Positions 52,893-63,832 of a stretch of DNA of 64,000 nucleotides are shown here, piece by piece. Under the pieces are notes generated by a model. It ran no database searches. It had not been told where the DNA came from and saw only the letters and a program-made list of their open reading frames with translations. Position numbers and translations under genes: made by a program. The first letter of the stretch is position 1. Every line of letters begins with the position of its first letter. The stretch is taken from the NCBI GenBank assembly GCA_911728435.2, contig OU452213.1:10907834-10971833 (forward strand). Direction: 5' to 3'. Source of the DNA: Apoderus coryli (Eukaryota; Arthropoda; Insecta; Coleoptera; Attelabidae).

Positions 52893-53860
52893 TTAGTTCT
52901 TTAAGAATGTCGAATTGCTAGTGGTGTGCATACATCTTTCAACTAATGAATTTGTAGCTCTAATAAGGATACTATGATTGTTTCTTATTTTCCTAGCAGC
53001 TTCATGAACTATCTCCAGTAGTTGGTTTTCATTTATAATTAGTACACTGTAAACCAATTGTTTCATGTACCCCCATAAAAAGAAGTCGAGCGGATTCAGA
53101 TCCGGTGATCTTGAAGGCCACTCAATGGAATCTCCCAAACCAATCAAATTGTTTCCAAATAGTTGATATAAAACTTTAGTTACTTGTCTACCACGGTGCA
53201 CAGGGGCTCCGTCATGTTGATACTACATGTTTTGAACAATATTCAGAGTTACATCCTCAATAAATTTGGGCAGGCGGTTGTGTAGGAAAAGACTGTATTG
53301 ATTTGAGTTTAAATGCCCATTAATTACGAACAACGGCAATAATTTATTGTTAAACCACCCCAAACATTGATACTAAAACGTTGTTGAAAATTTCGCGGCC
53401 TAATAGCACGAGGGTTGTTTAAAGACTATACATGTTCATTATGGTTTGTATTTATGCTATCTCTAGTAAAAGTTACTTCATCTGACCAGAGCACTTTCTC
53501 TAAAAATCTTTCATCTTTTTGATGCTTACCAAGAACCTAATTACAAAATAGTAGGCGCCTTTCACGGTCTCCAGGATGCAGGGCCTGGACATCTTGATGA
53601 TGATAGAGATAGAGCATTTCTTGATTTAATAGTCTCCAAACAATTGTTCGAGGTAATGCCAATTGAGTTGGTATTCTTTCGAGTGCTTATTTTCGGATCG
53701 TCTAAAACTAAATCCACTATGTTTTCTTCATTTTGAATATTTAGACGATGCGGTCGTTTGTTAACTCTAAGCAAGATGCACCCTATCGTTCTAAGCCTGC
53801 ATTTGCATTACACAAACATATTCTTCAATTGAAAAACTCATTTTAATTTAGAAAAAAACA
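52893..53860 (-). pseudogene. Tc1/mariner-like (DDE) transposase pseudogene
   Basis: The minus strand reads, in order but across frames: an HTH-like region with RPHRLNIQNEENIVDLVLDD (about 53770-53710) and LNQEMLYLYHHQDVQALHPG (about 53640-53575); VLWSDEVTFTRDSINT with the first catalytic Asp (about 53500-53450); FSINVWGG; QHDGAPVHRGRQVTKVLYQL with the second Asp (about 53222-53160); and IEWPSRSPDLNPLDFFLWGY with the third acidic position (Asp). The final frame 53201-52893 is open, but a TAG at about 53225 replaces a residue just before QHDGAP, and frameshifts separate the other blocks. A GAATCACCCTGTA terminus-like sequence at about 54484 may be its 5'-side end. Confidence 0.82.
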
Positions 53861-54539
53861 TTCGCAATATTATAAACAACTACGAAATAATAAAACAATT
53901 TTAACTAATTTAAATTTGTTGCTGTCAAAGTATTTTTTTTATTGTTGCGGCATTCGTTTTCCATGGCAACTTTGATTTTTCATTTGGTTTTCTGGTAAAC
54001 GGTATTTTCATTTAAATCTACCATTAACTTGCAATTTATCGGTTTCCATAAAAATGGTAGAAATCACAACATCGACGTAATTAACTTTTTTGTAGCTTAT
54101 AAGTTGCTCTTTTAAAAAAAAAAAATAATAATTTAAAATAATGAAGCTTGTCAAAGCTGTCTTTAATTAATTTAAGTGTAAAATTTGCCCAAATGCCTCC
54201 TATATCTACGCCAATGAACAGTTAATGAAAGTCAAAATCATTCAGAATAATATAATATAATAATGCAGATTATTTTAGGTTATCGGTCCCCAAATGCATG
54301 TAAAATTTTGTCGAAATCGGTTAGCTAGTTTTTGGGAAATAAACAAGAAAGTTAATTTGACTACTAAATTTGGACACTCTGTATCTCGATAACGAAGCAT
54401 TTGCGGACATGGGTTCAATGGCAAAAAATGCTTAAATCACTTTCAGCAATCTCCAGTTTTCGTTTGTTGCAACCATAATGAATCACCCTGTATATTTGCA
54501 ATAGCATTTCTTTCATTGTATCGGGCAGGTTATACAATA

Positions 54540-55076
54540 TTGAATATTGTCGCCAGGAGCGGAATCATTTTGTTTCAAAAGTGAGTGGAACCTGTCAACT
54601 TCAAAGTTATTCAAAATAAAAAAATCAGTGAATCCATGGACTCAAATCCCAAATAATCGTAAAGAACAAGTAATAGTGACACGTCTAAGAATAGGACACA
54701 CAAATTTAACGCACCAACATCTCCTAAACAAATCTCCACAACCTACGTGCAATACATGTAATATAGGTATGTCCGTAAAGCATTTCCTAGTGGAATGTCC
54801 ACAGTTTTCTGATTTGCGTATAAAATACGATATACCTTTAGAGTTAGAAAAAACACTTAATGATGAACCTACAACTATACATAAATTAATTAAGTTCCTT
54901 ACAGAAACCGACCTGATTCAGAAAATTTAAGTAGATAATACATCTGACAATTTCATTGTAATGTTACTATATGTTATGTAAATTAAATAATTGTTATAGA
55001 AATCCGTAATGTATATAGAAATGCCGCTAATAACCAAAATGGTTGATGCGGTTAATGAAATAAAAAAAAAAAAAAA
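54540..55076 (+). pseudogene. 5'-truncated LINE 3' end with poly(A) tail
   Basis: The open frame 54547-54930 holds KIKKSVNPWTQIPNNRKEQ, VTRLRIGHTNLTHQHLL and a CCHC block CNTCNIGMSVKHFLVEC, typical of the C-terminus of I/LOA-type LINEs with RNase H. The stop at 54928 is followed by ~130 bp of 3' UTR (with GGTTGATGCGGTTAATG) and an A-run at 55060-55075. The lack of upstream RT indicates 5' truncation on insertion. Confidence 0.75.
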
Positions 55077-55161
55077 TTTTGTTTCAATGATCATATCAAA
55101 TAGATTTTGTTAAAAAATGATTATCATTCCTACTGCAAGCAGGAGGGTGACAATATCTGAC

Positions 55162-55965
55162 CTAAGGCGGAAAATTATCGATCCATCTGTCATCCATCGA
55201 TATTGTAGAACTGTTTTCCTTTTTGCGATTTTTGTAGCTGTTAACTTTTTTCCACACTTTTGAAATTGGTGTATTTTGATTTAGGGAAAGGCAATAGGTT
55301 TTCCAATTTTCTTTTTTAACTAGTTTAATTGTCCTTTTTGCTAAAGCATCTGACTTTTTATAATTTATTAAATTATTTAAATTTGGATTACTTTTATAAA
55401 TTTTTAAACATTTCCTACGTTCACATATAACATTATCGCATTTTTCATTCCACCAAGGTTTACCCCTCGCTTTTTGACCTTGTTTAGGGTTCGAGTTTGG
55501 GATAGTTGTCTCTAATATATTATTAAGTTCTCTCAAAAATTGGTCGTAGTTTAAATCTACAGCTGTAGGAAACTTTTCCAAAACTTCCATACCAAAGTTA
55601 TTCCAATTAGCTTTTTTAGTATTCCATTTTTTGAAATTTTGCTGAGGAGTAGTCCTTGGTGATATACAAGTTGAAACAATGCTAGGTAGATGGTCTGAAC
55701 TAAATGAATCTTCCAAAACGCACCAGTCCACCTCGTCCTGTATATCAGGTGTTGTGAGAGTTAAGTCAACTGCTGAATTATTATCCCCAGAAGGGTGAAT
55801 TCTAGTAAAGCTACCATTGTTGAGGAAAACAACTTCAGATTGATCAATTGCCTCTAGTAGAGAATTACCTGCACTGTTAGTGTCACAACAACCCCAGGCA
55901 GAGTGGTGTGCATTGAAATCACCGCCAATTAAAAATGGCTTTTTAAACAACTTAACAAATCTATT
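55162..55965 (-). pseudogene. LINE endonuclease C-terminal half and RT linker, minus strand
   Basis: A 262-residue open frame (and a few residues before it) reads FLIGGDFNAHHSAWG (catalytic GDFN), DLTLTTPDI and SFSSDHLPSIVS (S-D-H block) of the apurinic-type endonuclease. The linker follows, with KPWWNEKCDNVICERRKCLK and WKTYCLSLNQNTPISKVWKK, then the frame ends at 55162 before the RT. The endonuclease type matches I/LOA-like elements. Only this ~800-bp piece is left. Confidence 0.8.
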
Positions 55966-55984
55966 CCACTCATTTGTCGCAATT

Positions 55985-56156
55985 CTGTTGCTGAATAGTA
56001 AACGACATGATCTTCTATTGTTATTCGACCTGATCCCGGCCAGCGCATTTCACTAATTCCCAGTAATGAGATTTTAAGCCTTCTCATTTCCTGGATGGTA
56101 TTATGGATTTTATCACTTTCGTACATACTCTGCACGTTCCAGGTACCGATTTTCAT
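55985..56156 (-). pseudogene. RTE-like endonuclease N-terminal fragment, minus strand
   Basis: Begins MKIGTWNVQSMYESDKIHN (the T-W-N-V start of EEP endonucleases), then LKISLLGISEMRWPGSG (catalytic E of the S-E-x-R-W block). It runs directly into the different endonuclease fragment at 55965 in another frame. The style (WNVRS..., EMRWPGSG) is that of RTE-like LINEs, unlike the I/LOA-type downstream piece. Confidence 0.7.
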
Positions 56157-56950
56157 GGAATTTTTTTTTTCCGATCTTAAGGTCGTTGCTGAGTTTTTTT
56201 CACAGCTTTTTTTACTTATCTATCGCACTTGATAAATTAATAGACCACAGATAGTAAAAAGATATCGACCTTTCTCTATGAGAGCCAGAACAAAACTGCT
56301 GAGCTACAAGAAGCTAAATGGACTTTAGCAGGTTGTTGAAAACAAAGAAATAAAACAAATACGGGCCTTAAAGGCTTACCTTAATTGCCGCACCGATCTT
56401 CTTGGTTGACCAACCTGTTCCGTATCCTCTGTTTCAGTAGATTACACACATAACACACAGATAACAATGTTCAAGTAAAAATAAACTAGAAATGTTCAAA
56501 ATTAAGAAATTGCAGGGATCGATAATTTGTAATAAATCACAATGAATGCCGAAAAGCGAATGTATATTGTATAAAAATGGTATGTGCAGGTAGGAAATAG
56601 TTGAGAATAGTTTTTTTTTTGTTTTATATGCTTAAAGATAAGCAACGGTTAAGGCCAAATCACACTATTAAATATATTAATGACGCGACGCATTGATATT
56701 GCGATATGAATAAATTAATAATTATAAACTAATAATTATACATTATATACAGTGTGGACGCGACAGAGATACACCAAACAAACATCAAATTAAGTAGGTC
56801 TTTTCCATTATACAAAAAAAAAACAGGGATCTTTTCCACTTTTTCTTTTTTCTCATACTTAGATTTCGTTAGAAAATTACAATTTTACTTAAACGTTATT
56901 GCTTTGTTTACGTTAATTACGAATTAGCTTCTCATGATTGTTTTTGTATG
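56157..56950. other. Probable LINE 5' UTR and unassigned sequence
   Basis: The first ~260 bp lie upstream (minus sense) of the endonuclease start and are less AT-rich, so they may be element 5' UTR. The rest shows nothing recognisable. Confidence 0.35.
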
Positions 56951-56952
56951 TT

Positions 56953-56987
56953 ACTGATGATGGGATGTGCATGCCGAAACATGTTTA
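56953..56987 (+). ncRNA. Hammerhead-like CTGATGA...GAAAC remnant
   Basis: CTGATGA, then TGGGATGTGCATGCC (a stem with one mismatch), then GAAAC. No clear stem III or NUH cleavage triplet follows at the right place. It probably belongs to a decayed element terminus. Confidence 0.25.
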
Positions 56988-57129
56988 ACTGATAACTGAC
57001 TGAATAAATTAGATCATTGATTTTGTGGAGACTCTGGTTTTTTATTGTCCAAAATAAATTACACTCCCCTCCGGAATGGACTATGTATTCAAAAAAAATA
57101 TATACAGGGTTATTCACGTCATACGACAC

Positions 57130-57450
57130 GTTGACATTCATAAATAATATTATTCGTAATTGTGGCCATTAATGTTAAGGTTATTATCAGAACGATTATT
57201 TGCTATATGACCATCAAGATTTCGTTTGCATGTAAATCCTTACTACACATTGTCCAAACATCGTTTATTATTGCTATGAGTTATTAAATATTTAATCCAA
57301 CTCCCTTTAGTGTAAGTACAATATGCACAATATTCACAATAAAGTTTTTCAAACTCCTTTTAGTGTAAGTAAAATATGCACAATGTGCACAATATAGTTT
57401 TTCCAAATATTTTGATATTTCTTTATGTTTTAAATAAATAAAAAATAAAT
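57130..57450 (-). pseudogene. Decayed C2H2 zinc-finger repeat fragment
   Basis: Minus-strand KHKEISKYLEKLYCAHC, then degenerate finger pieces with WTMCSKDLHANEI-like sequence and TLMATITN. The same 282-bp-type unit is better preserved at 61610-62312. Several stops are present. Confidence 0.55.
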
Positions 57451-57902
57451 AAATGATTTACTATGCAAAAAAAAAATGAAATGAAACCATACAATGCAAA
57501 TTACAATCAATATTAATCAAACTTAATAATTAGTACAGAAAGCAACAGAAGAATAATTTTTTTTCTTGCATAAAAGGTGAGAGTTTGGCTAAATGCCATT
57601 CTACCACTCTACCCGTAAATAAATGATTTAATTATTTATGCGCATAAAAGAGAAAGAAAGAAAGAGGAGAAAAAAAATTAAATTAAAAAGTTAAAAATGA
57701 AATGTAAACCAAACAAATGTGACATCACATATCACGCCATCAATAATCACAGCACTCCACCCTATCATTTAAATAGTAATATACAAAAAAGAAGAAATTA
57801 AATATAAATATAAACTATTCAAATGTGACAGGTCATATCGCGCCACAGAATGTAATAACAACATATACAAGAAAAAAAATATATAAAAAATAAGATTATA
57901 TA

Positions 57903-58605
57903 CAGACTGATCCACTAAGCGTGGCCAGCGGCTGTATCTCGGAAACTATTGGTCGTAGAACCTTGGGGAAAATTTTTTTTCAATTAAAGCGGACATGGGA
58001 AAATTCTAGAAATTATTTTCAAGTTCCGCGTTTCGCCACAAGGGGGCGTTATTTCATTTAAAAATTTAAAATGCTTAATTTCTGCAACAATTCTCAAATG
58101 TAGTCAACCATTTGGTAACATCATGAGAAAGCCTAGATAATTTTACACCACTTTTGTCTGAGGCTTATTGATGTATGATCCTTAATAAGAGTGGGTGAAA
58201 CCATTCAAAGTATAATTATTTAAATTGCTGTAACTTCTAAACCACTTATTCGATTTTGACAGACTTCAGATTGATTGGAAGAGAAAACCAAGCATTTTTA
58301 ATTGTAGTATCCGCTAATACACAATAGTTCCTAAGAAACTTGCCAGAGGGCGTAATTTGTAATCATTAGAGATTTATTGATATTTTTCTCCAAAAACTTA
58401 AATGGCACGGTATAACTACAATCCCATAATCGCAAACTAGATTATCTTTGCAAGAAAAATGTGAAAACCGCAGTTCGATATCTTTGTTCGTTTCAAAGTT
58501 ATCGCCAAAACAATAATCTGGGCCTTATAAAAAATAAATCAAGATACCTAGGCGTCAAACAAATTTGGCAGGTTTCCATGGAGATAAATTTGATTATTTA
58601 TCAGA
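57903..58605 (+). repeat. Left terminal inverted repeat
   Basis: Pairs with 59860-60592 on the opposite strand, with scattered mismatches and indels. It contains GTGGCCAGCGGCTGTATCTC and the CGCCACAAGGGGGCG block. Confidence 0.85.
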
Positions 58606-58732
58606 CAATACTACTGACATTTCTATGTAAAATTGTATGAGATATTTTCTAAACGTGTTTTAACAATTACTCAAATAGTGTTAAATAATTAATATTTAAT
58701 TTGAGGCAATAGCTAATATTTGTAAAGTTAGA

Positions 58733-59626
58733 ATGCCGTTTACAAATGAAGAAGCATACGAGATGTTAGCTATTTATTTTCAATCATTTGAAAATGCAGT
58801 GGTGGCTTCAAGAGAATACGCTTTGCGTTATCCTCATAGAGTTCACCATTCACGGAGAGTTTTTCAACGTTTAGCTCGCTGTTTGAGACAATATGGTTGT
58901 GTTCGGCCTGTACCCTCCATAAGAAGACGCCGTCCTGCAAGGACAAAGGACGCAGTTATTAATGTACTGGCATATGTTAACGCAGAACCCCATAGTAGTA
59001 TAAGAGCAACGGCTAGAGATTTGGACCTTAGTTACGGCACAATTCAAAGAATCCTTGTGGAAAAAAAATCATCCTTACCATGTAGTGTTATGTCAAGCCC
59101 TAAGAGATTCTGATTTTAATATGAGATTAAACTATTGTTATTTGGTAAAAAACATGATAAGAGATAATCCACAATTTTTGTCTCAAATATTATGGACAGA
59201 TGAGGCATCATTTACCAATACTGCACAACTTGAATTTTTGGTCAGAAAACAACCCACACTGGATGCGTGAAGTTGATAATCAACATCAATGGACCTGTAA
59301 TGTTTGGTGTGGCACAGTTAACGGCATGCCTATTGGTCCGCATATTTTCTGAATGAACATTTTCCAGACCGGTGGATTGGAAGGGGAAGTAACTTTCCTT
59401 GGCCGGCCAGGTTTCCTGACTTAACATGTTTGGATTTTTATTCATGGGGTAGAGTTAAAGACATTGTCTACAAAGTGCAACCGACAAGCAGAGAAGATAT
59501 GATTATTAGAATTAGAAATGCAATCGGTAGTCTACCTTGCGCTTAAATACAAGCAGCCGTGAATTCTACAAGAAATCGGTTAAATCTTTGGATTTCAAAT
59601 GATGGAAAACAATTTGAACACATGTG
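58733..59626 (+). pseudogene. DUF4817/DDE transposase, frameshifted and internally deleted
   Basis: The start MPFTNEEAYEMLAIYFQSF is the DUF4817-type N-terminal region (Y-R-x-F..., RVFQRLARCLRQYG). HTH-like segments with SIRATARDLDLSYGTIQRIL follow. A frameshift in the A-run near 59061 leads to ILWTDEASFTNT (first catalytic Asp codon at 59199). Another near 59225 leads to FWSENNPHWMREV and CNVWCGTVNGMPIGP. The region with the second catalytic Asp (expected as QDGAP/A-H) is absent: after PHIF and a stop near 59350 the sequence resumes at DRWIGR and PARFPDLTCLDFYSWGRVKD. It therefore cannot encode active transposase. The ATG at 58733 follows the left TIR by about 125 bp. Confidence 0.85.
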
Positions 59627-59859
59627 ATTTTTTTTATAAATGTTTACTTATTATTCGCACTGTTTAGATTTTCATTTAACTATTTCTACTTTTGTTCTGT
59701 TCTATTATTTGTGCATTTGGAATAAAAAACTTATTTTACCTCTCACATAATTTGGACCATGCCTAAAATCTTAATTAGGTCGGAAGAAGGGCATGGATTT
59801 ACAAATGAAAATTACTTATTTCACGATTTTTATAACGTCAAAAGACTTATCCCTTATAA

Positions 59860-60592
59860 ATAAGGTGACTAATAATTAATATTATTTGTCTCCATAGAAA
59901 CCTACCGAACTTGTTATTAAACAAGATAGTTATTAAGCTATCTTGATTTATTTTTTTGAAGGCCGAATTAGATATGCCCAGATTATTGTTTTGGTAATAA
60001 CTTTGAAACAAACAAAGATATCGAACTGCGGTTTTCATACTTTCCTTCTAAATGTAATCTAGTTTGCGATTATGTGATTTTAGTTATACCGTGCGATTTA
60101 AGTTTTTGGAGAAAAACCGAAAAAGCTCTAATGATTTCAAATTGCGCCCTCTTGCAAGTTTATTAGACACTATTGTGCATCAGCGAATGCGACAGGTAAA
60201 AGTGCTTGGTTTTCTCTTCTAAACACTCTTAAGTTTGTCAAAATCGATTAAGGCGTTTAGGAGTTACAGTTATTTAAAGAATTACACATTGAATGGCTTC
60301 CCCACTCTTATTAAGGATCGTACATCAACAAGCCTCAGACAAAAGTGGTGTAGAATTGTCTAGGCTTTTTCATGATGTTACCACATTTTTATCTATATTT
60401 GGAAATTTTCGGAGAAATTAGGCATTTTAAATTTTTAAGTGAAATAACGCCCCCTTGTGGCGAAATGCGGAACTTGAAAATAATTTCCAGGATTTTTTCA
60501 TGACCACTTTAATTGAAAAAAAAATTCCCCAAGGTTCTACGACCAATACTTTCCGAGATACAGCCGATGGCCACGCTTAGTGGATCAGCCTG
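59860..60592 (-). repeat. Right terminal inverted repeat
   Basis: Inverse counterpart of 57903-58605. Ends CGCTTAGTGGATCAGCCTG, followed by TATA. Confidence 0.85.
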
Positions 60593-60608
60593 TATATAAT
60601 AATACGAA

Positions 60609-60634
60609 ACATATATATATATATATATATATAT
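60609..60634. repeat. (TA)n microsatellite
   Basis: Thirteen or so TA repeats directly after the right end of the DNA transposon. Confidence 0.9.
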
Positions 60635-60829
60635 GCAAAAAAACAACAAATAAGTACAATCTACAGTTGTGACAGCACGTATCGCGCCACAAAATGAATT
60701 TATACCACTCAACCCGCAAATGTAGCATTTAAACATATACCCAAGAAAAGGTATAATAAAAGTATGTATATAAAAATACGAAACACAATTTTATAATTGA
60801 AAACATTAAAATTAGCCAAATTCAGAGAA

Positions 60830-61610
60830 ACAGCAAGAATCAATACAATCTATCCCTCAAACTCCGTTTAAAAGCATCCAACGAACAGTCAAGTAAATCA
60901 TTGCAGTCATTTAGCAAATATGCAGCCATATAAGCAAAGCATCCTTCATATTTAGATGTTGAATGCCTGGGAATTGTAAAAGAATCAGCTCGTAAATTCA
61001 CCCTATGTACAGCAGACCGTCTGTCAAACAACTCGAAACAGATATCCTGGAGTTTGATATTTGTATACTTTGTAAAGTAACACCGAATACAAATACTGCA
61101 GTCTACAAGCGATCTTAGGTTCTCCAAGCATTCTTAAGTAAGGTGTAATATGTGCGCGATGAGGCACCTGAGACACAAAGCGAATACAAGCATTCTGTAC
61201 TCTCTGCAACTTGTTCTTGTTGTAACCAGGTAGGAAGTTATAGTAAACTGCCGAACAGTACTCGATGTGGGGATGGATAAGTGACTTTACCAATTTTAAC
61301 TTAGTTGACTCATCCAAAAGGTTTTTTAGATAGTATATAGAACTTAGACTAAAGAAGCAGCTCCTATATACGTGTTGGCAGTGTTCATTAAAATTTAACT
61401 TGTTGTCCATCAACACTCCAAGATTTCTAGCTTTGTTAACCCAGTCGATAGTTACACCGTCAAGAAAAATGTTATACCCATCTGTTAGATCTTGCCTGGT
61501 GCCACTCACACACATTGCGACCGACTTCCTGGGATTAATTTTTAAACCATTAGAAGTACACCAGTTTGAGAAACAACCCAAATCCCTATTTATGGCTGCA
61601 ACAGCATAAT
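60830..61610 (-). pseudogene. 5'-truncated LINE, RT thumb to C-terminus, minus strand
   Basis: Two overlapping frames (61581-61024, then 61127-60840). The first holds CFSNWCTSNGLKINPRKS, ARNLGVLMDNKLNFNEHCQH, LVKSLIHPHIEYCSAVYY, NKLQRVQNACIRFVSQVPHR and HITPYLRMLGEPKIACRLQ. The second holds ELFDRRSAVHRVNLRADSFT and DLLDCSLDAFKRSLRDRLY. Blocks are those of CR1/Daphne-like RTs after the catalytic motif. A frame change lies near 61030-61100. The 5' end abuts the zinc-finger fragment at about 61610. Confidence 0.8.
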
Positions 61611-62312
61611 CGGAGTTTTAACATATGAATTTTCAAATTTGTTCTGCATGAAACTTTATACGAATAACGTTGACATTCGTAAAGATTATGCGTAATTGTG
61701 GCCATTAAGGTCTTTTTATCCGAATGATTATTTGCTATATGACGATCCAGATACCCTTTCCATGTAAATCCTTTACTACACATTGTACAAACATATGGTT
61801 TATTATTGCTATGAGTTAATAAATGTTTTTCCATACTCCCTTTAGTGTAAGGAGAATATGTACAATGTTGACAATAAAGTTTCTCAAAATCTTTTGATAT
61901 TTCTTTATGTTTTAACATATTTATGAGTTTTAAAAGATGTACTGGATGGAGCCTTATAAAAACAACGTTGACATTCATAAATAGTATATGTAATTGTGGC
62001 CATTAAGGTCTTTTTATCCGAATGATTATTTGCTATATGACGATCAAGATTCCGTTTGCCTGTAAATCCTTTACTACACATTGTACAAACATATCGTTTA
62101 TTATTGCTATGAGTTAATAAATGTTTTTTGAAACTCCCTTTAGTGAAAGTACAATGTTCACAGTAAAGTTTCTCAAAATTGTTTGGTATTTCTTTATGTT
62201 TTAACGTAGGAAATTTAAAAGTTGTACTGGATGGAGCTTTATACGAACAACGTGACATTCATAAAGATTATGCGTAATTGAGGTCATTAAGGTTTTTTTA
62301 TCAGAATGATAA
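61610..62312 (-). pseudogene. C2H2 zinc-finger repeat fragment
   Basis: Minus-strand units of about 280 bp repeat the order: a KHKEI(S/P) leader, a finger starting LYC(Q/E)HCT and ending KHLLTH, a finger YVCTMCSKGF...LDRHIANNH, then SDKKTLMATIT and a third finger beginning YECQR. Two units plus parts are visible (open frames 62258-61905 and 61978-61586). Some Cys and His positions are lost (e.g. YECQRYSYK lacks the second Cys), and frames change between units. Intact genes of this type would be DNA-binding. This fragment has no start and is truncated at both ends by LINE sequence. Confidence 0.7.
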
Positions 62313-63832
62313 TTGGCAGAATTACTAAATATCGGTAAAAATCTTAAAAATAAATTTAGTAGTGGTAATGATGAGGTTCCTGCAAGTATCGTTAAGCTCT
62401 GCGTACCAGTGTTGACGGACATTTTGTGTTATGTTATGAATAATTCTCTAAAGTTTGGAATACTTCCTGAACAATTAAAACTAGCTCTTGTGACTTCTCT
62501 TTTTAAGAAGGGAGACGTGAATGACATGAATAACTACAGACCCATTCGTCTTTTAAATACGTTTTCAAAAATATTTGAGTCAGCTGTAGCGTCTCGTTTA
62601 TTGGAGTTTGTGAGCGTGTGCGGATTGTTCTCTGAAATCCAACACTGTTATATAAAGGGAAGATCAACCACCACAGCCCTTTTTAATTTTATTAAGATAA
62701 TTTTGGAACACCTTGAAAATAAAGATTTAGCTCTAGGACTCTTTTTTGATTTGTCAAAAGCCTATGACTGTTTGGATCATAACATATTATTTCAGAAGCT
62801 AAATAAATACGGCATTAGGGGCAATGCACTTAAATGGTTTATGTCCTATCTGTCGAATAGACGACAGATAGTCCAAATTAAACGAGATAACCGAAATTAC
62901 AAATCTAATATTGCAAATTTATTCGATGTGGGCGTTCCACAGGGTAGTATTTTGGGACCGCTTTTATTTATAGTATACATCAACGATATTGCTACTATCC
63001 AGGACCATTTTACGTTAGTAAATTATGCCGATGATACTAATGTTCTTGTTGGTGGAAGAGACCTTACTCAAATATTAGCTAACACCAACAAAACTTATAA
63101 TAGTGTATGCAGTTGGTTCACGAGCAACAGATTAATAGTTAACAATACGAAAACAAGTGCCACTTTATTCAGAACAAGACAAACGAAAGTAAAAACACCT
63201 GTCGAATTGAAAATCGGAGATATTGAGTTACAGTTTAGCAGCGTTACTAAAATACTTTGTATTTATATTGCTGAATATTTGGATTGGGACCGTCATGTTA
63301 CGCAGATGTGTTCCAAACTAAGTGGCATTTGCTATGGGATAAGAACAGTAGCTAAATATATGAATATTGAAACTTTAAAGATTTTATATCATGCTAATTT
63401 TGAGTCTGTTGCCAGATATGGAATAATCTTGTGGGGTGGCGCATCGCATATTCAGAGAGTATTTCTTATTCATAAACGGGTAGTCGTGCGATAAAACAGA
63501 TGAGATTTGACGATACTTGTCGAGGAACTTTAAAATCATTAAAAGTTATGACCGTGTATGGAGTATATATATACGACTGTATACTGTTTATTTTTAAGAA
63601 TAGAAATCTTTTTCATATCGAATTTGAACATGAGTACAACACGAGAAGATGCTAAAACTCCAACACACAGGTTGACTTTAACTGAAAAGAGTCCTCATTA
63701 TATGTGCATAAAGCTATATTACCACGAAATGTAAAATCACTTGACAGCATAAAAAATGTTAAAAAATAGTTAAGAACTTACTACTGGAAATGGAGCCATA
63801 CAGTGTAAATGAATATTTAAATCAAAGCTTTT
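62313..63832 (+). pseudogene. 5'-truncated LINE reverse transcriptase, plus strand
   Basis: The open frame 62313-63494 (393 residues) begins within the RT fingers: FSSGNDEVPASIVKLC, ALVTSLFKKGDVNDMNNYRP, FFDLSKAYDCLDHNIL, GVPQGSILGPLLF, and the catalytic YADD at residues 238-241 (VNYADDTNVLV), then WFTSNRLIVNNTKT. Continuation after a stop near 63492 can be followed in other frames to about 63830 (EYNTRR, then a K-S-P-x-Y-M-C-I-K-like end). The RT core is intact. The missing endonuclease and the late frameshift make it a dead 5'-truncated copy. The ATG at 62313 is not a natural start. It is CR1/Daphne-like in general style. Confidence 0.82.

Larger units (their letters stand above)
57903..60592 (+). 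mobile_element. Tc1/mariner-like DNA transposon with ~700-bp terminal inverted repeats
   Basis: The left end CAGACTGATCCACTAAGCG and the right end CGCTTAGTGGATCAGCCTG are inverse copies. Matching continues for about 700 bp on both sides (e.g. CGCCACAAGGGGGCGTTAT, ACACCACTTTTGTCTGAGGC, CAATAATCTGGGC). Flanking TATA on both sides fits a TA target duplication. The interior carries one broken transposase. Arms this long are unusual for Tc1/mariner. Mismatches and small indels between the arms show age. Confidence 0.9.

Noticed and set aside
56953..56987. Second full hammerhead ribozyme
   Set aside because: The two core boxes are present, but no stem III or cleavage triplet could be fitted, so it is kept only as a low-confidence remnant.
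59242..59445. 67-residue minus-strand frame
   Set aside because: Antisense to the transposase pseudogene at 58733-59626.
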